A stretch of DNA of 33,152 nucleotides from Kordiimonadaceae bacterium (GCA_016765035.1 JAESQS010000325.1:1-33152), one strand, 5' to 3'. Positions 24,580 through 33,152 are shown, numbered from the stretch's first letter. Notes: generated by a model from the sequence alone, not told the origin. Numbers and translations: made by a program.

Positions 24580-25514
24580 GCATCATTATCATGAGTTGGA
24601 ACACGCGCGCTATGCTACGCGAATGCCTATTGTCGGTGTTTACCAATGCGCCAGAAGGCAATTTCGAAATCATTGTGGTGGATAACGCACCAACAGACGG
24701 CAGCCAAGAATTAGTGCGCCAAGAATTTCCTTCCGTAACACTTATTGAAAACGCCCAAAACCTGGGTTTCGCCGCCGCTAACAACAAGGCAATTAGGCAA
24801 ACATCCGGACGGCACTTTCTTCTGCTGAATTCCGATACAATTATACATGCAGGCGTCCTACAGCAATCGCTAGATTATATGACGACAAACGACCGCATTG
24901 GTGCCATGGGATGTCGAGTATTAAATCGCGACGGCAGCTTGCAACACAGCACTAGTCAATTTCCGTCATTCCTTAATCTATGCATTCAAACGCTGGCCTT
25001 AGACCGCATACCAAATATACCTTTTTTCCGCCGATACCGCATGCTTGATTGGCAACGAAAAGAGGCTGGTGCCGTAGAAACAATTTCCGGCTGCTATATG
25101 ATGGTGCGCAGGGAATGCGCAAATGCCATTGGTCTATTAGATGAGCATTTTTTCTTCTTTGGAGAAGAGACCGATTGGTGCAAGCGCATGCGCGAAAATG
25201 AATGGCAGGTCCATTTCGCACCAGTAGGCGAAATTACCCATTTTGGAGGGGGCAGTTCTCACACCCTTAGCCATAGGCGTGATCTCATGCTTACCCAAGC
25301 AACTGTACGCCTTCACCTTAAGCACTCCGGGAGAATAATGGCCGCTGCAGTCTTTGCGTTACTGCTCATATTTAACACAAGTCGAGCAATTTTCTGGTCA
25401 TTAAAAACCATGTTCAATTCTACAGAAGCAAGCCAGCGCAGGAAGCTTCATTCTATAAAAGTTATCAAAGGCTTTGTGTCAGCATGGCCTAGCGGAAAGG
25501 GAGCAATGTTATGA
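24570..25514 (+). CDS. Family 2 glycosyltransferase, rhamnosyltransferase-like
   Basis: 314 residues from ATG 24570, which lies inside the last codons of the polymerase gene and has an ACGGAG ribosome binding site; the upstream in-frame extension is not coding. GT-A fold: SIIIMSWNTRAMLRECL, IIVVDNAPTDGS, NLGFAAANNKAI, LLLNSDTII (DxD-like), then GCYMMVRRE and FFFFGEETDWCKRM, which is characteristic of the WcaA/RfbF-like GT2 subgroup. A hydrophobic helix lies near the C-terminus. It adds a sugar to the growing lipid-linked repeat unit at the cytoplasmic face. Donor and linkage are unknown. The stop overlaps the next start (ATGTTATGA). Confidence 0.85.
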   Translation: MELSIIIMSWNTRAMLRECLLSVFTNAPEGNFEIIVVDNAPTDGSQELVRQEFPSVTLIENAQNLGFAAANNKAIRQTSGRHFLLLNSDTIIHAGVLQQSLDYMTTNDRIGAMGCRVLNRDGSLQHSTSQFPSFLNLCIQTLALDRIPNIPFFRRYRMLDWQRKEAGAVETISGCYMMVRRECANAIGLLDEHFFFFGEETDWCKRMRENEWQVHFAPVGEITHFGGGSSHTLSHRRDLMLTQATVRLHLKHSGRIMAAAVFALLLIFNTSRAIFWSLKTMFNSTEASQRRKLHSIKVIKGFVSAWPSGKGAML

Positions 25515-26725
25515 CAAAAACCCTCAATGTACTCGTCATCGTACCTCACTGTGATGGCTCCGATGTAGGCGAGGCTTGGTGCGCCCATATGTGGGTGAGT
25601 GAATTGGCCAAAAGAGCAAATGTAACACTCATTACGCAACAACGCCCAGGTCGCATAGCACTCGAACAGCAGTTACCAAATGTTCGGATTATCGCACGCC
25701 AAGAACCTGCTTGGGCTTTGAAATTCCCCAGATTAAATGCCATGGCTAAACTCTCATATCCTGGTTTCTATTTTTGGGCCAAACGGCAAATTCATACCTT
25801 GTTGAAAAACGAGGAGCATTTCGATGTTGCCCACCAGTTTTCCCCTTTAGCATTGCGTTTTCCAACACCCCTGATGGCTTTCAATATACCTTATGTGCTT
25901 GGCCCCCTCGGAGGAAGCTTATCAACCCCCAGTGCTTTTAAAAAGGAGTGTGGGTCTGCTGCATGGTTCACGCGCTTACGGACTTTTGACCGCCTACGGC
26001 TCGCTTGGGACCCCTTCTTAAAAAGAAGCTACCACAAAGCCAGTGCTGTACTAGGGGTTGCACCCTATGTAGGTACTTTACTTGAAAATGCGCACCTCAC
26101 CCGGTTTGATATCGAAAGCGAACTAGGTTTATCTTCACTGCATTCACAAAAGCACCAACCTGATGGTAGCCAGAAAGGTCTGCGCCTGCTTCATGTGGGC
26201 CGTGGTGTTCGGTCGAAAGGATTGAGAGACTGCATTCGAGCGCTTGCCAACCTAGAAGACCTCGACGGCATTCATTTGGACGTTGCCGGAAGCGGTGAAG
26301 AAATGCCCATTTGCAAGGCTCTTGCTACCAAATTAGGTGTCCGGGACCGTATCACATTCCACGGGCAAATTGACCGCAAGGAAGTTGATCATCTTTATGA
26401 GCAGGCAGATGTATTTTGCTTCCCCAGTTTTCGCGAACCCAGTGGTAGCGTCATCTTTGAAGCCATGAGCTACGGCATCCCCGTCATCACCGCCGATAGA
26501 GGGGGGCCTGGTCACGTTATTGACGACTCTTGCGGCGTGAAAGTGGCAGTAACAGACACAAAAGAATACCCAAAAAACATCGCTCTAGCAGTGCGCGCTT
26601 TGGCCTTAATGCCAGGCTTGCGGCAAACCCTTTCAGATGGCGCATTAGTTAAAATGTCAACTATCGCCATGTGGCCTGAAAAAATTTCCCGGCTCCTAAA
26701 ACTATATCAGGAAATTCGCCAATAA
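25511..26725 (+). CDS. Family 4 glycosyltransferase
   Basis: 404 residues, GT-B fold. The C-terminal GT4 domain has LLHVGRGVRSKGLRD, the binding loop around FHGQIDRKEVDHLY and the E-x7-E signature in FREPSGSVIFEAMSYGIPVI. The N-terminal domain starts with VLVIVPHCDGSDVGEAWCAH. It is a retaining transferase of unknown donor in repeat-unit assembly. ATG 25511 overlaps the stop of the GT2 gene, so it is coupled. A 60 bp gap follows before the PssD-like gene. Confidence 0.87.
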   Translation: MTKTLNVLVIVPHCDGSDVGEAWCAHMWVSELAKRANVTLITQQRPGRIALEQQLPNVRIIARQEPAWALKFPRLNAMAKLSYPGFYFWAKRQIHTLLKNEEHFDVAHQFSPLALRFPTPLMAFNIPYVLGPLGGSLSTPSAFKKECGSAAWFTRLRTFDRLRLAWDPFLKRSYHKASAVLGVAPYVGTLLENAHLTRFDIESELGLSSLHSQKHQPDGSQKGLRLLHVGRGVRSKGLRDCIRALANLEDLDGIHLDVAGSGEEMPICKALATKLGVRDRITFHGQIDRKEVDHLYEQADVFCFPSFREPSGSVIFEAMSYGIPVITADRGGPGHVIDDSCGVKVAVTDTKEYPKNIALAVRALALMPGLRQTLSDGALVKMSTIAMWPEKISRLLKLYQEIRQ

Positions 26726-26785
26726 ATCGACCACAGAAAACTCGGCTATTCGCCACCGAACCACACATTTGAGGAGAACCACGAT

Positions 26786-27250
26786 ATGTCTAAACACATC
26801 AAGCACCCCAAGATATTGGCTGTGTCTTCAGGGGGAGGGCACTGGATCCAAATGTTACGGCTAAGGCCAGCATTTAAGGAGTGTAAGGTGCATTATGTTT
26901 CAGTGAACCCAAAATGCGCTGCTGATGTACCTGAAGCAAAGTTTCACAGCGTTACAGATGGCAACCGCGACACAAAATTATCGCTTATCAAAATGGCAGT
27001 GAAAATCCTTTTTCTTACATTCTGGGTACGGCCAGACGTCGTTATATCAACTGGTGCGGCTCCCGGCTATTTCGCTTGCCGGTTTGCCAAACTTGTGGGC
27101 GCAAGAAGCCTGTTCATTGACAGTGTCGCCAATGCTGAAGAAATGTCTCTTTCTGCTAAACTATCAGCTAGCCATGCGAGCAAAGTCTTCTCGCAGTGGC
27201 CTGATGTTGCCAAAAAGTTCGGTGTAGAGTGGCACGGTAGCGTCCTATAA
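26786..27250 (+). CDS. pssD: PssD/Alg14-like glycosyltransferase membrane subunit
   Basis: 154 residues, normal length for the family. N-terminal AVSSGGGHWIQMLRL is the hallmark of Alg14/PssD/CpsF-type proteins. WVRPDVVISTGAAPGYFAC and LFIDSVANAEEMSLSAK also fit. The protein anchors and activates a partner catalytic subunit (Alg13/PssE type), encoded here by the next gene at 27333. Strong GAGGAGA ribosome binding site before ATG 26786. The pair together transfers one sugar, probably glucuronic or another acidic sugar in rhizobial examples; the donor here is not known. Confidence 0.87.
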   Translation: MSKHIKHPKILAVSSGGGHWIQMLRLRPAFKECKVHYVSVNPKCAADVPEAKFHSVTDGNRDTKLSLIKMAVKILFLTFWVRPDVVISTGAAPGYFACRFAKLVGARSLFIDSVANAEEMSLSAKLSASHASKVFSQWPDVAKKFGVEWHGSVL

Positions 27251-27332
27251 GCATCCTCTGAGGCCTATTCGGGCCATGGCACAAGCTTTGCTCCTTTCTT
27301 GGTATGAACCACACCTTGGAAGGAGTTTTTTT

Positions 27333-27833
27333 ATGATTTTTACCACTGTAGGAACCCAGCTTCCTTTCCACCGACTGATAGACGTAATCGACATTTGGTC
27401 TTTAGAACAAGATGTTAGAGGATGTTTTGCGCAAATCGGGAATGATGGAAACCCACCCCAAAACATGAAGTTTTCAAACACATTGGATCCTGCCCAATTT
27501 GCAAACCAAATTGCAAAATGCAAAGTCGTCGTCTCCCATGCTGGCATAGGCACAATTCTAACAGCCTTACAGTACGGCAAACCAATAATTGTAATGCCAA
27601 GGCTCGCTAGATACGGCGAACACAGAAATGATCACCAGCTAGCAACAGTGGCAAACCTTGAAGGCCGAGCTGGCATTCATGTGGCTCACAATGAACATGA
27701 CCTAAAGGCTCTTCTCAATAAGGCTCATGACCTCGGCACAAACACCAATGTTACATCAGCGGCAGAGCCAGAACTTATTCAGGCCATTGATTCATTTATC
27801 GGCGCAAGGCAGACAGGAATTATATATGCCTAA
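27333..27833 (+). CDS. pssE: PssE/Alg13-like glycosyltransferase catalytic subunit
   Basis: 166 residues from ATG 27333, chosen because an AAGGAG lies 8 nt upstream and because the family begins MIFTTVGTQLPF; the frame is open back to 27276 but the extra 19 residues do not fit. GT28 C-terminal-type fold with KCKVVVSHAGIGTILTAL (donor-binding SHAG motif) and KPIIVMPRLARYGEHRNDHQ. It works with the PssD-like protein as a split GT-B enzyme at the inner membrane. Its 3' end overlaps the next gene by 8 bp. Confidence 0.87.
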   Translation: MIFTTVGTQLPFHRLIDVIDIWSLEQDVRGCFAQIGNDGNPPQNMKFSNTLDPAQFANQIAKCKVVVSHAGIGTILTALQYGKPIIVMPRLARYGEHRNDHQLATVANLEGRAGIHVAHNEHDLKALLNKAHDLGTNTNVTSAAEPELIQAIDSFIGARQTGIIYA

Positions 27834-28695
27834 TAATTTTCAACAGCCGATTTGTAGCATAATCATTCCGGCACATAATGAAGATTTAGTCATTGGCCAC
27901 ACACTCGACACAGTCGTTTCCGGTGCACAAAACGGTGAATTTGACATAATTGTCGTTTGCAACGGGTGCTCCGACAAAACATCCCAAATCGCCGAGACTT
28001 TTACCCCGCACGTTCGGGTTATAGAAACAACAACAGCCTCTAAGACAAACGCCCTAAACCTTGGCCTAAAAGCTGCCCGTGTTTATCCAGTGGTTTTTTT
28101 GGATGCCGATATCAGCACAAGTGCTGCCGCCATCAGAGCAATGGTAAAACAGCAAAGAAAAACGGGCGCAAACCTAGCCTACGGACAAGCCATTTTCGAA
28201 ACACACCGCTGCAGTTGGTTGGTTCGCGCATTCTATAAAGCCTGGCAGCAAAACCCATATTTTGACCACAAAAAAATGGGGGGCTTTTTCTCCCTCAACC
28301 ACTCAGCACTTAAAGAGCTAAAGACATTCCCTGACATACTGAATGATGACGAATTTGTCCGCCGGAGATTTCAGCACAATAGTGTATGGGTCAAACATGC
28401 CCAGTACACCATAAAGGCCCCTCATACTTTACGAAGCCTCATCAATGTTCGAAGCCGCATATATCGCGGCAACCAAGCGCTAACAAAAATAAATTTTGGG
28501 TTCACTGCAAAAACGCTGCACCAAAATACTTTCACTTTTGCGACTAGGTTGATCAAAAGCCCCTCCCTTTGGCTTGGGGCAGTGATTTTCGTTTTAACAG
28601 CAATTGCGGCCCATTCAAAAAACCATCTGACACCTTCCTCTCACCAGCATTGGGATAAAGATACAAGCGCACGTATCAATGCGCGGGAAAGTTAA
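27826..28695 (+). CDS. Family 2 glycosyltransferase with C-terminal membrane helix
   Basis: 289 residues from ATG 27826, inside the end of the PssE-like gene. GT-A signature: SIIIPAHNEDLVIGHTLD, IIVVCNGCSDKT, SKTNALNLGLKAA and the metal-binding VFLDADI (DxD). A hydrophobic stretch near residues 245-262 probably holds it at the membrane. It resembles the ceramide-glucosyltransferase/ExoM-like GT2 proteins that act on polysaccharide repeat units. Donor unknown. A 5 bp gap separates it from the chain-length gene. Confidence 0.83.
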   Translation: MPNNFQQPICSIIIPAHNEDLVIGHTLDTVVSGAQNGEFDIIVVCNGCSDKTSQIAETFTPHVRVIETTTASKTNALNLGLKAARVYPVVFLDADISTSAAAIRAMVKQQRKTGANLAYGQAIFETHRCSWLVRAFYKAWQQNPYFDHKKMGGFFSLNHSALKELKTFPDILNDDEFVRRRFQHNSVWVKHAQYTIKAPHTLRSLINVRSRIYRGNQALTKINFGFTAKTLHQNTFTFATRLIKSPSLWLGAVIFVLTAIAAHSKNHLTPSSHQHWDKDTSARINARES

Positions 28696-28700
28696 GCCCA

Positions 28701-30770
28701 GTGTCTGACCAAAAAAATATGCCGGATACCGATACCGAAATAGGGGACCCTGCCCTGTGGCAGGTACGTGACTTTGTTGAAGAAACCGATGTGGCCCCTG
28801 TTAACCCAGTTGCGGTTATCATCCGCATTTTCCGCGGGCTATGGATGTATACAACAGTTGCTGCATTATCTGTTGGTTTAGTGGCTGGCTACGGCGCTTA
28901 TAGTGCCACCAACCCCGTCTTCGAAAGCCAAGGGTTGGTACGGATTATAGCGCGCGACCCAAAAATTCTATTCGCGGACAGAGATGATACACGCCTACGG
29001 ATATATGATGCTTTTGTCGCCTCTGAAGCAACATACATGGGCAGCCGCACTGTCCTCATCCGGGCACATGAATGGCTCGTGGAGACGATAAATAAGCGAG
29101 AAACCGCCCTTAGCGCTCCAAATCAAAACGACTTCATCAACGCCCTAACAATTAAGAAATTAAAAGGGCTGATTGCCATTTCCGCAAAAAGCCGTGCCCC
29201 CTATCTTGCAAAAAAATATGTAGAAGCTCTTCTCCACAGTTATGCCTCCCTACACGCTGAGCATTCCGGATCACGGCAAACCTTGCGCGCCCGGGAGTTG
29301 GAAATGCGGGTGTTAGAACTGCAAGCGAAACAGCAAAATTTCAGTAAAATAATCCTTGAGATTGGACAAGAATATGATGTTTTTTCGCTCGCTAAAGCCC
29401 ACCTTACCAAAGTGACCCAGCTCGAAGCCCTTGATCTACGCATTGAGGCTCTAGCAACCACCCTGATGGAAATGGAATCCACGGGCGGCACTCTAAATGC
29501 TGATGTTGGCGATATGGAAATTAAACGTGCCACCCTTCTAGATAGAGCCATGGCAGATATGATTTTTGAACGTGCTAAACGGGCGGCAGACTTGGCAAAA
29601 TTACGCCTGCGCTACCAGCCCACACACCCCAAAATCAAAACCCTAAAAACCTCTCTTGCCGTGATTGACGCCGCAATAGAAAGCAGACGTCGTCTAATTT
29701 CCACATTAGGCAGAGCGGGTGCAATGACGGGCGCCGACGGCATGACACAATCTCAATCTCTGGCAGAGCTAAATGCGCTCATGAAAAAACTCACAAATAG
29801 ACGCAATGACCTTTCAAACCTGTCGAGGGAGCTCAACGGTAAACTCATTGATCTTAGGCGTATCAGCGAGGAAAAAGCACAAATCACAGGTATGCTGGCA
29901 GAAACCAGACGCATACTTGACGGTGTGCTCCTTGAAAGCAGAAACAGCATGCCCGGCACGATTGATATTCTTGCTGCTGGGGACATGCCGGAAATACCGA
30001 CAACAGACAAGCGAAAGCAATTCGCATTGCTTGCTTTCCTCGCGGCGAATATGTTGACTTTTTTCTTAGTATTCTGCAAACGCCAGTTTTCCGCCGTGGT
30101 AAAATATAGTGACGACCTACAAACTATTTTACCTGCAACTCTTGATATTTCTGTTATGCCAAGCGAACCATCCAATACGCGGGTGGCCGCTTTCCTCAGC
30201 GAATTACAATTCAGTAGTAATTGGCAAATGGGCGATGCCACAATCGTCAGCATTATACGCCTTAGCGAGAAAACGGATATACCTTTAGACGCATTAGCAA
30301 GCCTGGCTGGCAGCCAAGGTATGAAGACATTATTGGTCTGTGCAGCCCAACACGATCAATGCACCTCTGCCGGGTTTTCTAACAGCATAAAGCTTGGTTC
30401 TGATGTCCGGCCAATACGAGCATCGGGTTTTGACTTTATGTCCTTTGGTACATCCAGTGTAGAGGATGGCTATACTTTGGACAATGCGCGCACGTGGCTA
30501 AAGTCCGTTTCTCAAAACTATGATCTTATTCTTCTGTATGCCGGTGTGCCAGAAAAAGACTTTTCTGCCCGGGTCATCCCGAATTTATCTCATATCAACA
30601 TTATGGCAGTTTCACCGGGCGTTAACACCAGAGTAATTCGCCGCACACTATCCCGTTTGCAAAACCTAAAACCCTTATTCACGGGCGCAATACAAAACGA
30701 CCCCCAACTAGCCACCTCTGCCGATGTCCCTGCAATAAAACAAGGAAAAGCCGATGATAAAGCAGCGTAA
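28701..30770 (+). CDS. Wzz/Wzc-like polysaccharide co-polymerase with degenerate BY-kinase domain
   Basis: 689 residues, GTG start. Membrane helix 47-67, a large periplasmic Wzz domain with coiled coil (LRARELEMRVLELQAKQQNF, later LRLRYQPTHPKIKTLK, which is the GNVR-type motif region), second helix about 441-460. The cytoplasmic C-terminal part follows the layout of a bacterial tyrosine kinase but lacks its motifs. Where Walker A should be (GEGKST) it reads RLSEKTDIPLDAL; Walker A' is CAAQHDQ, not IDADLR; Walker B is YDLILLYAG (from Tyr607) without the Asp. There is no C-terminal tyrosine cluster. It should therefore set chain length or link Wzy to the Wza-like pore without kinase activity. 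The stop overlaps the next start. Confidence 0.85.
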   Translation: MSDQKNMPDTDTEIGDPALWQVRDFVEETDVAPVNPVAVIIRIFRGLWMYTTVAALSVGLVAGYGAYSATNPVFESQGLVRIIARDPKILFADRDDTRLRIYDAFVASEATYMGSRTVLIRAHEWLVETINKRETALSAPNQNDFINALTIKKLKGLIAISAKSRAPYLAKKYVEALLHSYASLHAEHSGSRQTLRARELEMRVLELQAKQQNFSKIILEIGQEYDVFSLAKAHLTKVTQLEALDLRIEALATTLMEMESTGGTLNADVGDMEIKRATLLDRAMADMIFERAKRAADLAKLRLRYQPTHPKIKTLKTSLAVIDAAIESRRRLISTLGRAGAMTGADGMTQSQSLAELNALMKKLTNRRNDLSNLSRELNGKLIDLRRISEEKAQITGMLAETRRILDGVLLESRNSMPGTIDILAAGDMPEIPTTDKRKQFALLAFLAANMLTFFLVFCKRQFSAVVKYSDDLQTILPATLDISVMPSEPSNTRVAAFLSELQFSSNWQMGDATIVSIIRLSEKTDIPLDALASLAGSQGMKTLLVCAAQHDQCTSAGFSNSIKLGSDVRPIRASGFDFMSFGTSSVEDGYTLDNARTWLKSVSQNYDLILLYAGVPEKDFSARVIPNLSHINIMAVSPGVNTRVIRRTLSRLQNLKPLFTGAIQNDPQLATSADVPAIKQGKADDKAA

Positions 30771-31227
30771 GTTACTCATTTTGGACGATGACCCACAATA
30801 TGCAGTGATGCTCGCTTTAAAACTCCAACAGCGCTTCCCAGAGCTCGATGTAAGTTCCAGCAAACGCGGTGTGTTGCAGAAAGGCTATGATATTTACGTG
30901 CTCGATAATGATTTTGGAGGAGATAAACGCGGCGCGTCACTCGCAGAAAAAGTACGTGAAGAAAGCCCTGATAGTCTTGTTATGATCCTATCTGGCACAC
31001 TGGAGATGGACCTTCTCAAGCGTTTAGTTAATTGCCACGCCGCTGGCGTTTTTGACAAAAGCAGACCCGGTGATTTGGAGCAACTAATGCGCCTAACCCA
31101 TGCCTTTCTAGTTCAAAAACCGCAATCGCCCCCCAATTCACCAGCCAATCTATCAGAAACCATTTCCGGTATCCGTACTTTGATATCTGAGTGGAATAAA
31201 AGGCTCTCCTTTGAGGAAAGTAGATAA
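30754..31227 (+). CDS. Single-domain response regulator (REC)
   Basis: 157 residues, ATG 30754 inside the last codons of the co-polymerase gene. Receiver domain with acidic pocket LLILDDDPQ (Asp11-13), phospho-acceptor Asp51 in YVLDNDFGG, Thr in ILSGT and Lys in VFDKS. The about 40 residues after the receiver have no DNA-binding or enzyme domain. It is therefore an adaptor or phosphate sink in the locus's relay, or acts by protein contact. Its stop lies a few bases before the next receiver gene. Confidence 0.85.
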   Translation: MIKQRKLLILDDDPQYAVMLALKLQQRFPELDVSSSKRGVLQKGYDIYVLDNDFGGDKRGASLAEKVREESPDSLVMILSGTLEMDLLKRLVNCHAAGVFDKSRPGDLEQLMRLTHAFLVQKPQSPPNSPANLSETISGIRTLISEWNKRLSFEESR

Positions 31228-31231
31228 GACG

Positions 31232-31930
31232 GTGAAAGCACGTGGCAAGCATATGTTGATAGTTGAGGATACAGAGAGCATCGCTCTATTATTATCCGCG
31301 TGTTTTACTGAAGACGGGTTTTCCGTAAAAATCTCATCCACACTAAAAGAAGCTACACGGTTTTATCGTGCTTCCCTTTCATCCAACTCACCCTTTGATG
31401 TGCTGCTAGTCGATAACTGCTTACCTGATGGTTCCGGCATAGCGTTTTTGCGAAAAATTGACACCCTAGGCAATAGCCCAGTGAAAATAATGCTCAGCGC
31501 CGACGGAAGTGAAAAAACAAAGATTGAGGCACTAAGCGCAGGAGCTGATCAATTCCTAGAAAAACCAGTGAACACCCTAGATCTCCGGAACACTGTCGCA
31601 ATGCATCTTAACCACAGATCCATTACCAACCTCAAAACTGATACTCCCTATGAAAGAGAAAAAACAAAACTGCTGAAAAATTACTTGCTATACCTCCAAA
31701 ATCTGGCTGAAAAACTCCACAATCCAATGACCTATGAAGAACTTAAGTGCCATTTGCATCAGCTCAAAGGCAGCGCAGCCTTATATGACCTTTTTGACCT
31801 TTCTTCGGCCGCCGGAAAGTTAAGCAGAAATTTACAAAAGTCAGGCTCAAAGCTCACTAGCCGCATACGTCAGAATCTCATCACAAGCATTTCCTCTCAG
31901 CTCAAAATGCTCACAGAAAAAGCCCAATGA
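31232..31930 (+). CDS. Response regulator with C-terminal HPt domain (REC-HPt)
   Basis: 232 residues from GTG 31232 (the frame is open from TTG 31211, and ATG 31253 is a third option; a GAGGAAAG at 31213-31220 best fits 31232). Receiver with VEDTES, phospho-acceptor Asp61 in LVDNCLPDG, MLSAD and FLEKPV (Lys). The C-terminal about 100 residues are an HPt bundle with His176 in LHQLKGSAALYDL. REC-HPt proteins pass phosphate from one receiver to another. Together with the kinases at 9477-13114 and the HPt at 8818 it completes a multi-step relay. No DNA-binding output. Last gene of the operon. Confidence 0.85.
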   Translation: MKARGKHMLIVEDTESIALLLSACFTEDGFSVKISSTLKEATRFYRASLSSNSPFDVLLVDNCLPDGSGIAFLRKIDTLGNSPVKIMLSADGSEKTKIEALSAGADQFLEKPVNTLDLRNTVAMHLNHRSITNLKTDTPYEREKTKLLKNYLLYLQNLAEKLHNPMTYEELKCHLHQLKGSAALYDLFDLSSAAGKLSRNLQKSGSKLTSRIRQNLITSISSQLKMLTEKAQ

Positions 31931-32066
31931 TAGTTATTAGGTGCGATTTCTTTTAAGCCACAAAACAGTATAAAATGGGCTGAAAGGCAAAACTACCATC
32001 AAGATGACCGAACATATTTTTAAAACAGCGACAGTGAGAAAATTCATGCTTACAGCCCTTCTATGA
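31931..32066. other. Convergent intergenic spacer
   Basis: 136 bp, AT-rich, between the stop codons of the REC-HPt gene and the MFS gene. I see no strong hairpin with a T-run and no further frame. Confidence 0.4.
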
Positions 32067-33152
32067 TCATACCGCGTCAGGGTTTAGCCTGCGTTGCAGG
32101 TTTATGCGTTTGAGCCACAAAGAGATAACAAGCAATATCAAGGTAACGCCATACCCGGTACTGGCCCAGTTCAGAGCAGCAGATACGCTCTCCTGCTCAA
32201 CAATCCAGGCGCTTAGCGCTGGTGCAATAGCAGACCCCAACGTCATACTGAACATCAGAAAACCAACCATGCGCGCAGTTGGCTTTTTGGAGAACTGGGT
32301 ACCAAAAGAAATCAAGGTTTTCAAAAGTCCGCCGCCTAATAAGCCAAGGATCAGCATGGCGTACGAAAGTGTGTCTATGTCTGGTGCCACCCCTATAGCA
32401 ATAGTTGCCAGAAAAGCCCCGCTGGAGCACATCAAAATCAAGAGAGATACGTTCACTCTCAATGCCAGAAAAAACATCGCCAATTGGCCGAAAAACATAC
32501 CTGTAAACATCTGCCCCACCAACGCACCAGCCTCTGCGGGCAAGGCACCAAAACTAGTAGTCGCGTAGGTCGGAACCCATGAATAGATAGACGTCAGGCC
32601 GGTAACATATACTGTCAGGGCAGCAGCAACAAAAAAGACACCCAGTGGCCAACGGACAGGTCCTGTTGTGCTGGTTTGTTTGCGCGGCACCTCCAAACTG
32701 GGGTATCGGGACACCATTGTAAGGAGGGCTATAATCAAACAAGCAACTGCAACAATAGCATAAGCAGTTGTCCAGTGCAGATGGCGCGCAGCGGCGGCGC
32801 CTGCGGCATAAGTCGATAGTACACCAGCCAGACTATAGAACGAGTCTGTTGCCAGAAGAGCAGAAGCCCGGTGTTTTTCCGTGTATACAGCCGTTAGGCT
32901 GATGGCCGCACCTGACAGCAACAAGCCACCACACACCCCTAGAATCGAGAAAGATACAGGCAGAAAGTCAGCTTGATCAACCAGACGCGTTATTATCATC
33001 ACGACCAAAAGCAGCGTATTTGCGATCAGTATAACGCGTTTGGTACCAAGTGCTGAAAAAGCAAACATGGAAAGAAAACAGCCAAAGAAAACACCCACCG
33101 TGATATAGCTGAAAAGTGCTGTCGCATGGGTAACCGAGATACCATAGTGAGC
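32067..33152 (-). CDS. MFS transporter, TsgA-like (5' end outside window)
   Basis: The frame is open to the right edge of the window (AHYGISVTHATALFSYIT precedes GTG 33098), so the N-terminal part including the first helix is missing. The visible about 361 residues have 10-11 membrane helices. Between the second and fifth helices, TEKHRASALLATDSFYSLAG resembles the TsgA/sugar-permease branch of the Major Facilitator Superfamily (TsgA: RQRGSRLLFTDSFFSMAG). Substrate unknown. It is convergent with the polysaccharide operon and probably not part of it. Confidence 0.82.
   Translation of the reverse strand, partial: AHYGISVTHATALFSYITVGVFFGCFLSMFAFSALGTKRVILIANTLLLVVMIITRLVDQADFLPVSFSILGVCGGLLLSGAAISLTAVYTEKHRASALLATDSFYSLAGVLSTYAAGAAAARHLHWTTAYAIVAVACLIIALLTMVSRYPSLEVPRKQTSTTGPVRWPLGVFFVAAALTVYVTGLTSIYSWVPTYATTSFGALPAEAGALVGQMFTGMFFGQLAMFFLALRVNVSLLILMCSSGAFLATIAIGVAPDIDTLSYAMLILGLLGGGLLKTLISFGTQFSKKPTARMVGFLMFSMTLGSAIAPALSAWIVEQESVSAALNWASTGYGVTLILLVISLWLKRINLQRRLNPDAV

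Noticed and set aside
27480-27530. TTTGC and GCAAA repeats similar to the enhancer palindrome
   Set aside because: They lie inside the PssE-like coding region, with the wrong spacing for a full site, and there is no sigma-54 promoter nearby. Codon content explains them.
1-33152. Search for tRNA or rRNA genes, CRISPR arrays, IS elements and attachment sites
   Set aside because: No cloverleaf-like gene, regularly spaced repeat array, transposase or flanking direct repeat was recognised by eye in this window.

Overview
The window is a 33 kb piece of a Gram-negative proteobacterial chromosome of moderate GC. An alphaproteobacterium is the better guess, because VPLPx-type exosortase signals and PssD/PssE-like transferases are common there, but the lineage is not proven from sequence alone. 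Most of it (about 4.0-31.9 kb) is one large exopolysaccharide locus. It is flanked by an amino-acid catabolism region on the left (1-3.1 kb) and an MFS transporter gene on the right (32.1 kb to the end).

Left flank: a partial class III aminotransferase, a decayed C-terminal piece of a methylmalonate-semialdehyde dehydrogenase (MmsA) gene, a complete class III aminotransferase and a divergent XRE-cupin regulator. This looks like an eroded omega-amino-acid (beta-alanine-like) catabolic unit. It is followed by about 500 bp of hairpin-rich non-coding DNA and a small Cys-rich (zinc-ribbon-like) protein gene.

Polysaccharide locus, part A (4.0-13.1 kb, + strand): an alginate-synthase-like pair (Alg44-like PilZ/HlyD protein and Alg8-like GT2 polymerase), then an AlgD-like GDP-mannose 6-dehydrogenase with a free HPt protein, then two sensor kinases (hybrid HK-REC with a degenerate HPt, and GAF-HK). 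Part B (13.2-19.3 kb, - strand): initiating sugar transferase (frameshifted), Wza-like SLBB export lipoprotein, a DUF4114 protein with a VPLPG C-terminal sorting signal, an exosortase fused to an EpsI domain, and a TPR protein. Part C (19.5-31.9 kb, + strand): polysaccharide pyruvyl transferase (interrupted by one in-frame TAA), Wzx flippase, FrhB-like Fe-S protein, Wzy-like polymerase, four glycosyltransferase units (GT2, GT4, PssD/PssE pair, GT2), a Wzz/Wzc-like protein with a ruined kinase domain, and two response regulators (REC, REC-HPt).

The unifying observation is regulatory. Every transcription unit of the polysaccharide locus starts behind a sigma-54 type -24/-12 element (five candidates: 4013, 7363, 9423, 19475 on +, 19290 on -). 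Three of the four control regions carry 15-17 bp palindromes of the form TTTGC-N5-GCAAA about 70-120 bp upstream of the promoters; the fourth has a degenerate copy. This suggests a single sigma-54 enhancer-binding protein, not encoded here, controls an alginate-type synthase, a Wzx/Wzy-type pathway, an exosortase with its substrate and a multi-component phosphorelay as one regulon. c-di-GMP probably adds post-translational control through the PilZ domain. Several genes carry single-lesion disruptions (nonsense, frameshift), so either the locus is decaying or the assembly has local errors.
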